Under the pieces are notes generated by a model that had not been told where the DNA came from, made no database searches, and worked only from the letters and a program-made list of their open reading frames with translations. Below, one piece after another: positions 18,133 to 27,538 of a stretch of DNA of 52,563 nt. Within the stretch, counting starts at the first letter, position 1, and every line of letters begins with the position of its first letter. The stretch comes from Gammaproteobacteria bacterium. Its GTDB lineage: Bacteria; Pseudomonadota; Gammaproteobacteria; Steroidobacterales; Steroidobacteraceae. The stretch covers positions 1 through 52,563 of the forward strand of contig RFOD01000012.1 in NCBI GenBank assembly GCA_009926865.1. Reading direction: 5' to 3'. Both the position numbers and the translations under genes were made by a program.

Positions 18133-18471
18133 TTGTTGCTGGTATGCGCGATTGTTCGGCCGTTCAAACTCGGCGACCTACAGGTCGCCGTGGCGCAACT
18201 CGGTGTGCAAGGCATGACAGTGATCGAGGTACAGGGCTACGGCACAGAAGACGGCCACGACGAGCACTACCGCGGACAGCATTTACAAGTGGAATTCATG
18301 CCGCGAGTGATGGTGCAAATCGCGGTCGAAGCCAGCATCGCCGAACCGGTCATGGAAGCCATCGCGAATGTCTCGCGAACTGGCAAACCCGGCGACGGCA
18401 GGATTTTTGTTTCGCGGCTGGATCAAGCCATCCGGATCCGCACCGGCGAAACCGGCGATGCGGCGGCCTGA
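18133..18471 (+). CDS. glnK: PII nitrogen regulatory protein (GlnK-like) lacking Tyr51
   Basis: 112 residues, the normal PII length. PFKLGDLQVA, GVQGMTVIEVQGYG, the B-loop SRTGKPGDGRIF and the C-loop IRIRTGE are all present. TTG 18133 gives colinearity with E. coli GlnB and has GAGG 9 nt upstream. In the T-loop, GHDEHYRGQHLQVEF places Leu at position 51 where the uridylylated Tyr normally stands (Tyr46 is kept), and Gln39 is replaced by Glu. So GlnD control at the usual site seems lost, while ATP/ADP sensing should remain. It is followed by amtB, which it would gate. Confidence 0.93.
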   Translation: MLLVCAIVRPFKLGDLQVAVAQLGVQGMTVIEVQGYGTEDGHDEHYRGQHLQVEFMPRVMVQIAVEASIAEPVMEAIANVSRTGKPGDGRIFVSRLDQAIRIRTGETGDAAA

Positions 18472-18563
18472 GCGTCGCACTGCTTGTAAAGACGTTTTGA
18501 TGAATGCCATACGGATCAGCCCACTACGGATGATCTGAATAAATGACGACAGGGAGAACTTGC

Positions 18564-19955
18564 ATGAACAGCATGATGACTTCACTCAACGGGTCTGGGA
18601 CCAAAGATCCGTCTACCCGCTCGGTCACCGGTAGCACTACCGCAGTCGGGATGGGACGGGGATTGGCTCTCGCAGCGGCGTTACTACCCAGTCTAGCCCT
18701 TGCTGAGGATGCTGCCGTACCCGATAAAGGCGACACCGCCTGGATGATGGTCTCTACGCTGCTAGTGATCCTGATGACTGTACCCGGACTTGCGCTCTTT
18801 TACGGCGGCCTCGTCCGAACCAAAAACATGTTATCGGTGCTGACCCAAGTATTTTCCATATTTTCTTTGATATCCATTCTTTGGGTTGTTTATGGCTACT
18901 CGCTAGCATTCGGCGATGGAGGCAGTTTCAACTGGATGATCGGAGATCTTTCGAAGCTGTTCCTGGCAGGTATTACGCCTGATAGCACTGCTGCCACCTT
19001 CACCGATGGCGTCGTAATTCCCGAACTCGTGTTCGTCGCATTTCAGCTCACCTTTGGAGGTATCACCACCGCCCTGATCGTTGGTGGCTTTGCGGAACGC
19101 ATTAAGTTCAGTGCGCTGTTGGTGTTCTCGGTACTTTGGTTCACCTTATCGTACCTGCCCATGGCACACATGGTTTGGGCGACCGGCGGTTTGATCTTTG
19201 AAGATGGCGGTTTGGATTTCGCCGGCGGCACAGTCGTCCACATCAATGCGGGCGTTGCAGCGCTGGTCGGCGCTTTGGTCATTGGCAAGCGCCTCGGTTT
19301 TGGCCGCGATCCCATGCCTCCGCACAACTTACCTCTGACTTTGGTAGGCGCCTCATTACTATGGGTTGGCTGGTTTGGTTTCAATGCCGGCTCCAACCTA
19401 GAGGCCACAGGCATCGCCGTCTTGGCGCTGCTGAACACGATCGTAGCCACTGCCGCTGCAGCGCTCGCCTGGATGTTTGCGGAATGGGTGCTCAACAAAA
19501 AGCCTTCTATGCTCGGTGTCGTCTCGGGCGCTATCGCCGGTTTGGTGGCAGTCACTCCAGCCGCAGGTTTGGTGGGCCCGATGGGCGCTATCGTTCTTGG
19601 CTTCATCGCGGGAATCGCCTGCTTGTGGGGCGTGATAGGGCTCAAGAAATCTTTGGGCTATGACGAGACACTGGATGTGTTTGGTATTCACGGTATCGGC
19701 GGTATCGTCGGCGCTATCGGCACGGGAATCTTCGTCGACGCGTCCTTGGGCGGTGTAGGCATCGATCACAGCATCGCCACGCAGGTCTTTATTCAGACCA
19801 AGGGCGTACTGATCGCGATCGCCTGGTCCGGCGTGGTGAGCTTCGTACTCTTTAAGCTGATCGATATGACGATGGGCTTACGCGTCAAGGAGGAAGAAGA
19901 ACGCGAAGGCCTCGATACGGTCAGCCACGGCGAGCGCGCCTACACCAACAACTGA
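18564..19955 (+). CDS. amtB: Ammonium transporter AmtB
   Basis: 463 residues. ATG 18564 has AGGGAG 7 nt upstream; an ATG at 18543 has none. A long N-terminus (about 60 residues ending in a signal-like LALAEDA) precedes the Amt signature DTAWMMVSTLLVILMT and GLALFYGGLVRTKN. The two pore histidines are visible in VVHINAGVAAL and FGIHGIGGIVG. It is a trimeric channel for ammonium/ammonia in the inner membrane, blocked by GlnK. The charged tail RVKEEEEREGLD is the usual GlnK-contacting region. Confidence 0.96.
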   Translation: MNSMMTSLNGSGTKDPSTRSVTGSTTAVGMGRGLALAAALLPSLALAEDAAVPDKGDTAWMMVSTLLVILMTVPGLALFYGGLVRTKNMLSVLTQVFSIFSLISILWVVYGYSLAFGDGGSFNWMIGDLSKLFLAGITPDSTAATFTDGVVIPELVFVAFQLTFGGITTALIVGGFAERIKFSALLVFSVLWFTLSYLPMAHMVWATGGLIFEDGGLDFAGGTVVHINAGVAALVGALVIGKRLGFGRDPMPPHNLPLTLVGASLLWVGWFGFNAGSNLEATGIAVLALLNTIVATAAAALAWMFAEWVLNKKPSMLGVVSGAIAGLVAVTPAAGLVGPMGAIVLGFIAGIACLWGVIGLKKSLGYDETLDVFGIHGIGGIVGAIGTGIFVDASLGGVGIDHSIATQVFIQTKGVLIAIAWSGVVSFVLFKLIDMTMGLRVKEEEEREGLDTVSHGERAYTNN

Positions 19956-19988
19956 TTTTCGATTTACAGTTGTCCCCTGTAAAACCTG

Positions 19989-20024
19989 GGGGCGGCAGTC
20001 GCAAGACTGCCGCCCCATTTTTTT
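19989..20024 (+). terminator. Rho-independent terminator after amtB
   Basis: A 12-bp GC-rich stem (GGGGCGGCAGTC with GACTGCCGCCCC) around loop GCAA is followed by ATTTTTTT, 33 nt past the amtB stop. Confidence 0.93.
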
Positions 20025-20066
20025 GCATGAACAGCGTGCGTGGCTGACTGCTGCTAAGATTCTGGG

Positions 20067-20924
20067 ATGAAAACCGGATTCATCGGCCTTGGCGCCATGG
20101 GACGCTCGATGGCGAGCAATCTCGCCCGCGCAGGGCAATTGCACGCGGTCTGGAATCGATCGGTAGATAAAGCACAGACACTCGCCACCGAACTTGGGTG
20201 CACGGCAGCCTCCTCGGCGGCAGAACTTGCGGGTCAATGCGACTGCGTCGTGATCTGCGTTTCAGCAGACGATGATCTGCGAGAGGTTGTCGCCTCGATG
20301 CGGGCTCATCTTCGTCGGGGAAGTCTAGTCATCGACTGCTCCACCGTCGCCGCGAGTACGGCACGGGAGATCGCTGCGATCCTCGCCTCCCAGGAAGTGG
20401 ACTTTCTCGACTGCCCAGTCAGTGGAGGCGTAGAAGGCGCAAGACTCGGAACGCTCGCCATCATGTGCGGCGGACCCGAGACCGCATTTTCCCGTGCACA
20501 ACCGATCCTGCAAGCCATGGGCAAAACGATCCGGCATTTCGGCGAGAGTGGAGCCGGTCAGTCGGTTAAGGCCACCAATCAAATTCTCTGTGCTGGCATT
20601 ATTCGTACTGTCGCCGAGGCGATGGCCTTTGCCAAAGCTGAGCAGCTGCCCTTAGAGCCAGTCATCGAAACACTGGGTCAAGGCGCAGGATCCTCTTGGT
20701 ACTTTGTGAATCGAGCCCCTTGGATGGCCAAAGACTCTTTCACGGGCGGCTTCAAAGTTCGACTGCATGCCAAAGATTTACGAATTTGTCGCGAGATGGC
20801 AGCAGCTCATGGAGTCGCATTGCCAGTTATCGAAGATACATTGCGCGACTACCAAGAATTAATCGAGCAAGGTCATGGTGATGACGATATCTCCGCCATT
20901 TTTCGCTTAAAGCGCTTCTCATGA
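20067..20924 (+). CDS. NAD(P)-dependent beta-hydroxyacid dehydrogenase (HIBADH family)
   Basis: 285 residues. The Rossmann start GFIGLGAMGRSMASNL, the substrate loop DCPVSGGVEGARLGTL and the catalytic-Lys segment GAGQSVKATNQI identify the 3-hydroxyisobutyrate/tartronate-semialdehyde/glyoxylate reductase family. It oxidises or reduces a small 3-hydroxyacid; which one is open. It lies between the amtB terminator and dapF, 9 nt before the latter. Confidence 0.88.
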   Translation: MKTGFIGLGAMGRSMASNLARAGQLHAVWNRSVDKAQTLATELGCTAASSAAELAGQCDCVVICVSADDDLREVVASMRAHLRRGSLVIDCSTVAASTAREIAAILASQEVDFLDCPVSGGVEGARLGTLAIMCGGPETAFSRAQPILQAMGKTIRHFGESGAGQSVKATNQILCAGIIRTVAEAMAFAKAEQLPLEPVIETLGQGAGSSWYFVNRAPWMAKDSFTGGFKVRLHAKDLRICREMAAAHGVALPVIEDTLRDYQELIEQGHGDDDISAIFRLKRFS

Positions 20925-20933
20925 AGTAATGTC

Positions 20934-21770
20934 ATGATGTCGCCCAATACCACGCTGCAGTTCAGCAAAATGCATGGCCTCGGCAATGACTTCATGGTCA
21001 TTGAGGTCAAAGTCTTAGACCAACTGCCAATCTTGCAGCACGCCAGCATATGGCGAGCATGGGCAGATCGCCATACCGGTATCGGTTTTGATCAGGCGTT
21101 ACTGATTTTGCCTGCGACGGAACCCTCGGCCTGCGCTCGTTACCAAATATTCAACGCAGATGGCAGTGAAGTAGAGCAATGCGGTAACGGCGCCCGCTGC
21201 GTCGCAGAGTGGCTACGACTGAATGGACGTTGCGAACTAGACGCTGTGATCCGCCTGCAAAGCCGAGGCGGCGAGGTCATCGCGCGCTTTACGAGCCCAG
21301 GGTGTGTTGCGGTTAACATGGGGGAACCAAAATTTCCGGCCCATCCGCGACAATCCATCAACACCGATCTCACTCGAGTGGAGTTCATCCAAGTATCGAT
21401 GGGTAATCCCCATATCGTGATTGATGTTCCCAATATCGATACCGCTAATGTCAAAGAACTCGGGCCGCTACTTGAGTCGCATCCTCATTTCCCACAACGT
21501 ACTAACGTAGGCTTTTCTCAAAGGCTTGACCGTCAGCGACTTCGGTTACGAGTGTATGAGCGAGGGGCAGGCGAAACCCAGGCCTGCGGCACTGGCGCGT
21601 GCGCGGCTATGGCGGCAGGACATCTCGCCGGACAACTCGACGATCAGGTTCAAGTCCAGCTACCGGGCGGTAACTTGCAAATCGAATGGCAAGGCCTGGG
21701 AAGCCCTTTATGGATGACCGGCGAAGCGATACGTGTTTTCATTGGGGAAATAGAGATTCCGTGTGCCTGA
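20934..21770 (+). CDS. dapF: Diaminopimelate epimerase
   Basis: 278 residues. Both catalytic cysteines are in place: EQCGNGARC and ETQACGTGAC; the N-terminal KMHGLGNDF block is intact. It interconverts LL- and meso-diaminopimelate for lysine and peptidoglycan. ATG 20934 or 20937. The order dapF–DUF484–xerC is conserved in gammaproteobacteria. Confidence 0.97.
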   Translation: MMSPNTTLQFSKMHGLGNDFMVIEVKVLDQLPILQHASIWRAWADRHTGIGFDQALLILPATEPSACARYQIFNADGSEVEQCGNGARCVAEWLRLNGRCELDAVIRLQSRGGEVIARFTSPGCVAVNMGEPKFPAHPRQSINTDLTRVEFIQVSMGNPHIVIDVPNIDTANVKELGPLLESHPHFPQRTNVGFSQRLDRQRLRLRVYERGAGETQACGTGACAAMAAGHLAGQLDDQVQVQLPGGNLQIEWQGLGSPLWMTGEAIRVFIGEIEIPCA

Positions 21771-21829
21771 GTGCCTGCTCAACGATACCCTTGAATCATC
21801 TCTAATCTTTTTTTGACGTGGAGACCGCT

Positions 21830-22465
21830 ATGACCGATTCCAACGAGGTCCGTCAATATCTCGCTGAGCACCCTGACTTTTTCGTCGACTATCCAGAGCT
21901 GTTGGAAGCACTTCATGTACCGCATGCCAGCGAGGGAAACACCGTTTCACTGGTCGAACGTCAGGTGAAGGTGTTGCGCGAAAGACAGGCAGCCAGTCGT
22001 GAGCGCTTAGCGGAACTCGTGCGAAATGCACGCAATAACGAGCAACTCGCGGCACGCATTCACAAACTTACGGTGCGCCTACTGCATGCACGTACCACCG
22101 AGGAGGTTCGCCTCCAAGTCGCGAACTCCATGGTGGAGGACTTTGAGATTCCCCTAAATGTGTTTCTCGAATCGAGCGAGCTTTTTCGCGAGTGGCTCTC
22201 TGCAGGTAAGCCACGGTGCGGGCATTTTTCTTTGAGTCAACGGCAAAGTGTCTTCGGAGAAGAGATCGCGGAACGCATTGGCTCGATGGCGCTGATCCCG
22301 ATCGGCCCCGGTGCCGATCGCGCTGTTCTTGGGCTAGCGAGCGCAGAGGCGGCTCGCTTTGCGCCAGGCATCAGCACGGACTTCCTTGAGCGTATCGGCG
22401 AACTCTTGTCTGCCGCCCTCGCCCGTACAGACACCCCGACAAACGGCCAGAGCGCTGTGGATTAA
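21830..22465 (+). CDS. DUF484 protein (YigA family)
   Basis: 211 residues. The start VRQYLAEHPDFFVDYPELLEAL and LVERQVKVLRERQ are the standard DUF484 opening, followed by a GAF-like domain. GTGGAG lies 6 nt before ATG 21830. Its molecular function is unknown; it is nearly always between dapF and xerC, as here, and stops 4 nt before xerC. Confidence 0.92.
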   Translation: MTDSNEVRQYLAEHPDFFVDYPELLEALHVPHASEGNTVSLVERQVKVLRERQAASRERLAELVRNARNNEQLAARIHKLTVRLLHARTTEEVRLQVANSMVEDFEIPLNVFLESSELFREWLSAGKPRCGHFSLSQRQSVFGEEIAERIGSMALIPIGPGADRAVLGLASAEAARFAPGISTDFLERIGELLSAALARTDTPTNGQSAVD

Positions 22466-22469
22466 GCCG

Positions 22470-23369
22470 GTGCAAGACGCCGATGTCGCACGCGTTGAGC
22501 AATTTATTCGTCACCTGACGAATGAACGGCGGCTGTCGCCGCACACCGCACTCAGCTATCAACGGGATTTACAATGCTTATTGAAGTGGTGCGAGGTAGC
22601 GGGTGTTCACGCGTGGCGAGAACTCGACGAGCAGCACCTAAGATTGTTTGCGGCGCGCAGCCATTCGGGTGGACTCTCACCGCGTAGCGTGCAGCGACGA
22701 TTATCCGCTATACGTAGCTTTCTTAAGTATCTTGGCCGAGAAGGTTTAATAAGCCGCGACCCGGGCACCGATGTCAGAGCGCCCAAAGCGGCGCGTCGGC
22801 TACCGACCACTCTCGACGTGGATCAGATGTCACGCTTGTTATCGTTCTCAGCCGACACACCGCTCGCGAAGCGTGATCTGGCGATCATGGAGCTCTTTTA
22901 CTCCTCAGGACTACGTCTCGCGGAGCTCGTCTCGCTAGATCTCACAGATCTGGACTTGGGAGACCAGACCGTTCGGGTGACGGGCAAAGGGAATAAAACT
23001 CGGATCGTTCCCGTGGGCGCGAAGGCGCTGGAGGCGGTACGACACTGGCTTGCCATTCGCCATGACTGGGCGCGTATCGGCGAGCAGGCCATGTTCGTCA
23101 GCCAACGCGGGCAACGCCTGACTTCGCGCAGTATTCAATTACGCATCTCTTACTGGGCGCGTAAGCAAGGGCTCCCCGTGCATGTCCATCCACACTTATT
23201 TAGACACTCGTTTGCCTCTCATATGCTCGAGTCAAGCCAAGACTTGCGCGGCGTACAGGAGCTGTTAGGACATGCTGATATCTCGACGACGCAGGTCTAC
23301 ACGCATCTTGATTTCCAACATCTTGCCCGCATCTATGACCAGTCACATCCGAGGGCTCGAAAACGATGA
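22470..23369 (+). CDS. xerC: Tyrosine recombinase XerC
   Basis: 299 residues from GTG 22470. N-terminal SAM-like DNA-binding domain ([23 protein letters not shown]), then the catalytic domain with Arg in [12 protein letters not shown], Lys in [32 protein letters not shown] and nucleophile Tyr in QVYTHLD. It resolves chromosome dimers at dif with XerD. Earlier in-frame codons lie within DUF484 and add residues unlike XerC. Its ATGA end overlaps hslV. Confidence 0.95.
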   Translation: MQDADVARVEQFIRHLTNERRLSPHTALSYQRDLQCLLKWCEVAGVHAWRELDEQHLRLFAARSHSGGLSPRSVQRRLSAIRSFLKYLGREGLISRDPGTDVRAPKAARRLPTTLDVDQMSRLLSFSADTPLAKRDLAIMELFYSSGLRLAELVSLDLTDLDLGDQTVRVTGKGNKTRIVPVGAKALEAVRHWLAIRHDWARIGEQAMFVSQRGQRLTSRSIQLRISYWARKQGLPVHVHPHLFRHSFASHMLESSQDLRGVQELLGHADISTTQVYTHLDFQHLARIYDQSHPRARKR

Positions 23370-23911
23370 CTGACTCGTTCAATCCACATGGCACCACCAT
23401 TCTTGGCGTACGACGTCATGGCGTCATCGCCATCGGCGGCGATGGGCAAGTGACTCTGGGCAACACGGTAATGAAGGGTAACGCCCGTAAGGTACGCTTG
23501 CTGGGTCAAGGGAAAGTCATCGGCGGCTTCGCGGGTGGCACCGCCGACGCATTCACCTTATTTGAGCGCTTTGAAGGCAAGTTAGATAAGTTTGGCAATC
23601 TCACACGCGCTGCGATTGAACTTGCCAAAGATTGGCGCAGCGATCGCTATCTTCGTCGACTTGAGGCGCTACTGCTGGTGGGCGACCCTCAAAAATTATT
23701 CGTGATTTCGGGTAACGGCGATGTGATCGAGCCCGAACATGATCTGGTCGCGATCGGCTCGGGCGGCCCTTTTGCACAGGCGAGTGCTCGCGCACTACTT
23801 GAGAATACGGAACTCGGTGCCCGCGATATTGTCGAACGCGCGCTGGGGATTGCAGCAGACATCTGTATCTATACCAACCGTAATCTCGTGATCGAGGAGC
23901 TACAGGGATGA
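23366..23911 (+). CDS. hslV: ATP-dependent protease peptidase subunit HslV
   Basis: 181 residues. The nucleophile Thr block [10 protein letters not shown] is preceded by nine residues (MTDSFNPHG), so a propeptide must be removed, unlike E. coli where Thr follows Met. [22 protein letters not shown] and [16 protein letters not shown] are conserved. Twelve subunits form the HslVU core with hslU, which starts in a 4-nt overlap. Confidence 0.96.
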   Translation: MTDSFNPHGTTILGVRRHGVIAIGGDGQVTLGNTVMKGNARKVRLLGQGKVIGGFAGGTADAFTLFERFEGKLDKFGNLTRAAIELAKDWRSDRYLRRLEALLLVGDPQKLFVISGNGDVIEPEHDLVAIGSGGPFAQASARALLENTELGARDIVERALGIAADICIYTNRNLVIEELQG

Positions 23912-25251
23912 GCGTCAAAAGCCTCACTCCTCGCGCGATTGTCGCCGAACTCGACAAACACATTATTGGGCAAGATAAGGCGAAGCGCGCGGTCGCGATC
24001 GCTCTGCGAAACCGGTGGCGTCGGATGCAAGTCGATGCCGCGCTGCAACCTGAGATCACCCCTAAGAATATCTTGATGATTGGCCCAACCGGCTGCGGCA
24101 AAACCGAAATTGCTCGGCGGCTTGCTAAATTAGCGGATGCGCCTTTTGTCAAAGTAGAGGCTACGAAGTTTACCGAGGTCGGCTACGTCGGTCGCGATGT
24201 AGAATCCATCGTCAAAGAACTCGTTGACCTATCGGTCAAGATGACGCGCGAAGCTGAACTCGCCCGAGTCGCTGACCGCGCTGCCGATGCCGCCGAAGAG
24301 CGGATTCTTGATGCACTCCTACCTCGTCCACGCGTCATGGGATTTTCTACCGATGAGCCACGCGAACCCCGCGATGCGGAAACTCGACAAAAATTCCGCA
24401 AAATGCTGCGTGAGGGGCAGTTAGACGAACGTGAAATCGAAATCGAGCTCACCAGCCCCACTCTCGGTATGGAAATCATGGCGCCGCCTGGTATGGAAGA
24501 AATGCAACAACAGCTGCAAAGCATGTTCCAGAACCTAGGCGCTGGGCGCGCGCGCACGAAAAAGCATAAGGTTCGTGATGCACTAAAACTACTGACTGAC
24601 GAAGAAGCCTCAAAAATGCTCAATGAGGAAGAACTCAGGGCTTCAGCGGTTCGTAATGCAGAGCAAAACGGTATCGTATTCATAGACGAAATAGACAAAA
24701 TTTGCCGTCGCCAAGATAGCTATGGTGCAGACGTATCGCGTGAAGGCGTTCAACGCGATTTATTGCCCCTTGTAGAGGGCTCTACGGTCAACACAAAATA
24801 TGGTCCCGTCAAAACCGACCATGTGTTGTTTGTGGCCTCGGGAGCATTTCATGTCGCCAAGCCGTCCGACCTGATTCCTGAATTGCAGGGACGATTCCCG
24901 ATCCGTGTGGAACTCGATTCACTGAAAGTCGAAGATTTTGTTCGGATATTAACTGAGCCCGATGCGGCGCTAACCGTGCAATACCGTGCGTTATTACAAA
25001 CAGAAGGTCTCGAGGTTGAGTTTTTATCGGATGGCGTGCGTCGCTTAGCGGAGCTCGCTTGCCAAATCAATGAAAGGACCGAGAACATCGGCGCGCGACG
25101 ACTGCACACAGTCATGGAACGCTTACTCGAAGAGGTTTCGTACGAGGCATCTGATCGACAAGGCGAGCACCTAAAGATCGATGCCGCCTATGTCGACACG
25201 AGTCTGGGGGCTTTGTGCGAGAACGAGGATCTGAGTCGATTCATTCTTTGA
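23908..25251 (+). CDS. hslU: ATP-dependent protease ATPase subunit HslU
   Basis: 447 residues. Walker [18 protein letters not shown], Walker [11 protein letters not shown], the pore loop GYVGRD and a C-terminal EDLSRFIL that activates HslV are all present. The inserted I-domain lies between about residues 110 and 245. It unfolds substrates for HslV. Confidence 0.97.
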   Translation: MSVKSLTPRAIVAELDKHIIGQDKAKRAVAIALRNRWRRMQVDAALQPEITPKNILMIGPTGCGKTEIARRLAKLADAPFVKVEATKFTEVGYVGRDVESIVKELVDLSVKMTREAELARVADRAADAAEERILDALLPRPRVMGFSTDEPREPRDAETRQKFRKMLREGQLDEREIEIELTSPTLGMEIMAPPGMEEMQQQLQSMFQNLGAGRARTKKHKVRDALKLLTDEEASKMLNEEELRASAVRNAEQNGIVFIDEIDKICRRQDSYGADVSREGVQRDLLPLVEGSTVNTKYGPVKTDHVLFVASGAFHVAKPSDLIPELQGRFPIRVELDSLKVEDFVRILTEPDAALTVQYRALLQTEGLEVEFLSDGVRRLAELACQINERTENIGARRLHTVMERLLEEVSYEASDRQGEHLKIDAAYVDTSLGALCENEDLSRFIL

Positions 25252-25297
25252 CCGGTACTTTTATTTATAGCCTAAAGACTCAGCGGGTCGACTCGCG

Positions 25298-25957
25298 ATG
25301 AGCGAGCTCACGCTGGGCGCTGTCGTGCTGATTATTACGGCAGTGCCATTAGCACTCTTAGTGTTATTTTGGACGGATGTTTTACCATCTACGCGCTGGG
25401 CGTCGCTTCAGCGCTGGCGGCCCTATCTATTAATAGGGTTATCGGTCGTTGCCATACCGATCGGAGTGGTTAGGATTTGGGGTTGGGCGGGGGCTGCGCA
25501 CTTGGAGCCCCTGTGCCAAGCCTATGCCCGTCCAGAAATCTTTAATACCACCGAGCGAGACATACAAAGATTGATTTGGCGGGAAAAAAGCGCAGGACAG
25601 TCTGATATACCTTCACAGCGAACCTTGCCACCCTGGACGTCAGCGGTTTCCTTGCCTATCCACATAGACAATCCGAGCGCGTTATCAACCATGGATACGA
25701 GCGCAGCCCGACTGGAAGTGGAACGTATCATTCATCATCGAAACTTATTCTTTGAAGTCCAACTTGACCGAGTTCGCATACTCAGCAACGACGGGCTCGA
25801 AGAGTGGGGGATCGCCGATGAGCTCTGGCTAGAGGCCGGCCCCTATCGTTATCACTGCGGAGTGGAAAGCGGCCCCTACGCTACGAACCACACCCGGTAC
25901 CCAGACGGTGATGGCATCGCACGTTTTATTCGAAGCACACTAAGCGGTAAGCCGTAG
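25298..25957 (+). CDS. Unknown membrane protein
   Basis: 219 residues, not recognised. Two hydrophobic helices (about residues 5–27 and 42–64) are followed by a soluble region with two Cys (LEPLCQAY and YRYHCGVE). It contains ERDIQRLIWREKS and a repeated ERIIHHRNLFFEV pattern, but no known motif. It follows hslU by 46 nt and may be cotranscribed. No function is assigned. Confidence 0.65.
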   Translation: MSELTLGAVVLIITAVPLALLVLFWTDVLPSTRWASLQRWRPYLLIGLSVVAIPIGVVRIWGWAGAAHLEPLCQAYARPEIFNTTERDIQRLIWREKSAGQSDIPSQRTLPPWTSAVSLPIHIDNPSALSTMDTSAARLEVERIIHHRNLFFEVQLDRVRILSNDGLEEWGIADELWLEAGPYRYHCGVESGPYATNHTRYPDGDGIARFIRSTLSGKP

Positions 25958-25967
25958 CGGTAATTTG

Positions 25968-26897
25968 TTAGCTGTAATATTGCGCAGCGAGTAAATCGAG
26001 CCGCTGTTCAAAATCCAGCCCGGTGGGTAGCAACACGCAACCGGAGGGGATCTCGGCCGAAGCCACCATGCGCGCTGCAATGCCTCCAACCCAGACTTCG
26101 CACCGACCATCTAGCGATTGAGCGAGCCGCGCGAGCTGATCAAGCGCGGGCACCTCATTTTCTGGCATCACCAAAGAAATTAATACCGCGCGAGCTTCCA
26201 CTTCGAGGGCAAAACGCGCGATTTCCTCTGCCGGGCAATCCACACCCAAATAATGGGTACGGAAGCGACGGGTAGCGGCCAACCAGCTGCACATCAAAAT
26301 ACCGAGTTCATGGCGCTCGCCTGAGAGCAGACACGGACCCTGATCTGAGCGCAAATAGCCGCGCGACACCGAAATAATCAATCTTTTGACGATATCGGTG
26401 ACCATGTGTTCTTGGGCGATCGACACCTCGCCGCGATGCCAACGCTCCCCGACTTCGCGTACGAGGGGGACTAATACCGAGTTCACCACCTCATTCGGGG
26501 GTAATAAAGCCAGCGCAGACGTCAGCACCTCTTCCACTCCAGAGGGATCCGAATGTAGCGTGGCATCCAAGGCCCGATCGACATACGTTTGACCGCGAGC
26601 TACGGCGGATCGTGCCTGGCCGCCCGACTCGGCGACGAGCTTGGCAAGCTCATCCTCGGCGAGCTGGGCTAAACGACTAATCGTGTGCCCGAGCTCGGTG
26701 GCTGAACGCAGGAGGCGTAGCCGCGCGACATCTGAGGCGGAGTAGGTCCTTCGCCCTGAACCATCGCGTGAGGGCTGGACCACCTCGTAGCGTCGCTCCC
26801 ATGCGCGCAGGGTTTCGACCGTCAGACCCGTCGCTTGCGCAACGGCCTTGATGGTGAACTGGCCACTGATACCCGCCTGAGCTGCCACTTTGTTCAT
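25968..26897 (-). CDS. MerR-type regulator with B12-binding domain (CarH/LitR-like)
   Basis: 309 residues. An N-terminal MerR helix-turn-helix (residues 14–64; TIKAVAQATGLTVETLRAWERRY) joins a helical B12-cap and a Rossmann-like domain. The cap has W153-x9-E163-H164, the CarH adenosylcobalamin-contacting pattern, and the Rossmann part has ERHELG with H196 as a possible lower Co ligand. CarH/LitR proteins are light-sensing repressors that release DNA when the adenosyl group is photolysed. It is divergent from a fasciclin gene, with an operator-like repeat at 26901–26923. A light role is inferred. Confidence 0.85.
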   Translation of the reverse strand: MNKVAAQAGISGQFTIKAVAQATGLTVETLRAWERRYEVVQPSRDGSGRRTYSASDVARLRLLRSATELGHTISRLAQLAEDELAKLVAESGGQARSAVARGQTYVDRALDATLHSDPSGVEEVLTSALALLPPNEVVNSVLVPLVREVGERWHRGEVSIAQEHMVTDIVKRLIISVSRGYLRSDQGPCLLSGERHELGILMCSWLAATRRFRTHYLGVDCPAEEIARFALEVEARAVLISLVMPENEVPALDQLARLAQSLDGRCEVWVGGIAARMVASAEIPSGCVLLPTGLDFEQRLDLLAAQYYS

Positions 26898-26900
26898 GAT

Positions 26901-26923
26901 TTGTATAACTTAAACATGTACAA
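26901..26923. promoter_or_regulatory. Operator-like inverted repeat for the MerR/B12 regulator
   Basis: TTGTATA-N9-TGTACAA is an imperfect inverted repeat (6 of 7 positions) 3 bp upstream of the regulator's start. TGTACA-like half-sites are typical of CarH/LitR operators. Confidence 0.5.
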
Positions 26924-26927
26924 CATC

Positions 26928-26956
26928 TTGACAGACTCTCGGGGCAATGTCATCCT
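26928..26956 (+). promoter_or_regulatory. Possible promoter of the fasciclin gene
   Basis: TTGACA (26928–26933) with 17-nt spacing to CATCCT (26951–26956). The -35 is perfect, the -10 poor, so an activator or alternative sigma factor may be needed. It lies next to the operator-like repeat. Confidence 0.35.
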
Positions 26957-27027
26957 GTTCGTGAAGTCACAGGACAGGCGACAGCAGGAACGCAGGTCGC
27001 AATCCTGAAAACAACGGAGTAAAGCTC

Positions 27028-27516
27028 ATGAAGGTTTTCAATATCAAATCGACGCTCGCTGCGGCGGTTTTAGGTGTGTCATCGATGGTTGCAGCCGCCG
27101 CGGGCACCAATACGGTTCTCGATGTGGCCAAGCAGAAGGGTAACTTCAATACCCTGGCGAAAGCTATCGAAGCCGCTGGCCTGCAAGATACGCTCACGGC
27201 TGGTGGCCCCGTCACGGTGTTTGCACCGACGGATGAAGCGTTCGCCAAGCTGCCCGCTGAGCAACTCGAGGCGTTACTGCGCCCAGAGAACAAGGACCAG
27301 CTCGTGAAGATCCTCACGAACCACGTCGTTGCGGGCCGCGCGATGGAAGAGTCTGATCTCAAGCGCACGCGAAGCGCCAAGACGGCCGCGGGTGAAGAGG
27401 TGAGCATTGAGCTGAAGCGAGGTCGAGTGCGGGTTGACGGTGCTCGTGTGACGGGTGACTACATCGCTGATAACGGCGTCGTGGTTGCGGTCGATACGGT
27501 GCTCATCCCCAACTAA
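27028..27516 (+). CDS. Secreted fasciclin-domain protein
   Basis: 162 residues. A signal peptide (about residues 1–25, ending VAAAAG) precedes one fasciclin domain: NTVLDVAKQKGNFNTL, PVTVFAPTDEAFAKLP and a terminal ADNGVVVAVDTVLIP. Such domains mediate adhesion or surface association and in bacteria often accompany stress or light regulators. It is monocistronic, ended by a hairpin terminator. Confidence 0.93.
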   Translation: MKVFNIKSTLAAAVLGVSSMVAAAAGTNTVLDVAKQKGNFNTLAKAIEAAGLQDTLTAGGPVTVFAPTDEAFAKLPAEQLEALLRPENKDQLVKILTNHVVAGRAMEESDLKRTRSAKTAAGEEVSIELKRGRVRVDGARVTGDYIADNGVVVAVDTVLIPN

Positions 27517-27538
27517 GTTTCGTCTTCGTCAGGACACG

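Noticed and set aside
18093-18500. Forward frame overlapping glnK in another phase, with ATG at 18126
   Set aside because: Arg-rich product without motifs; the TTG frame gives a complete PII protein.
19043-19645. 200-codon open frame antisense to amtB
   Set aside because: Lies wholly inside amtB; its composition mirrors the GC-rich membrane-protein codons and shows no motif or ribosome site.
23601-24698. Long antisense frames opposite hslV and hslU
   Set aside because: Shadows of strongly conserved genes; Ser/Arg-rich with no recognisable domain.
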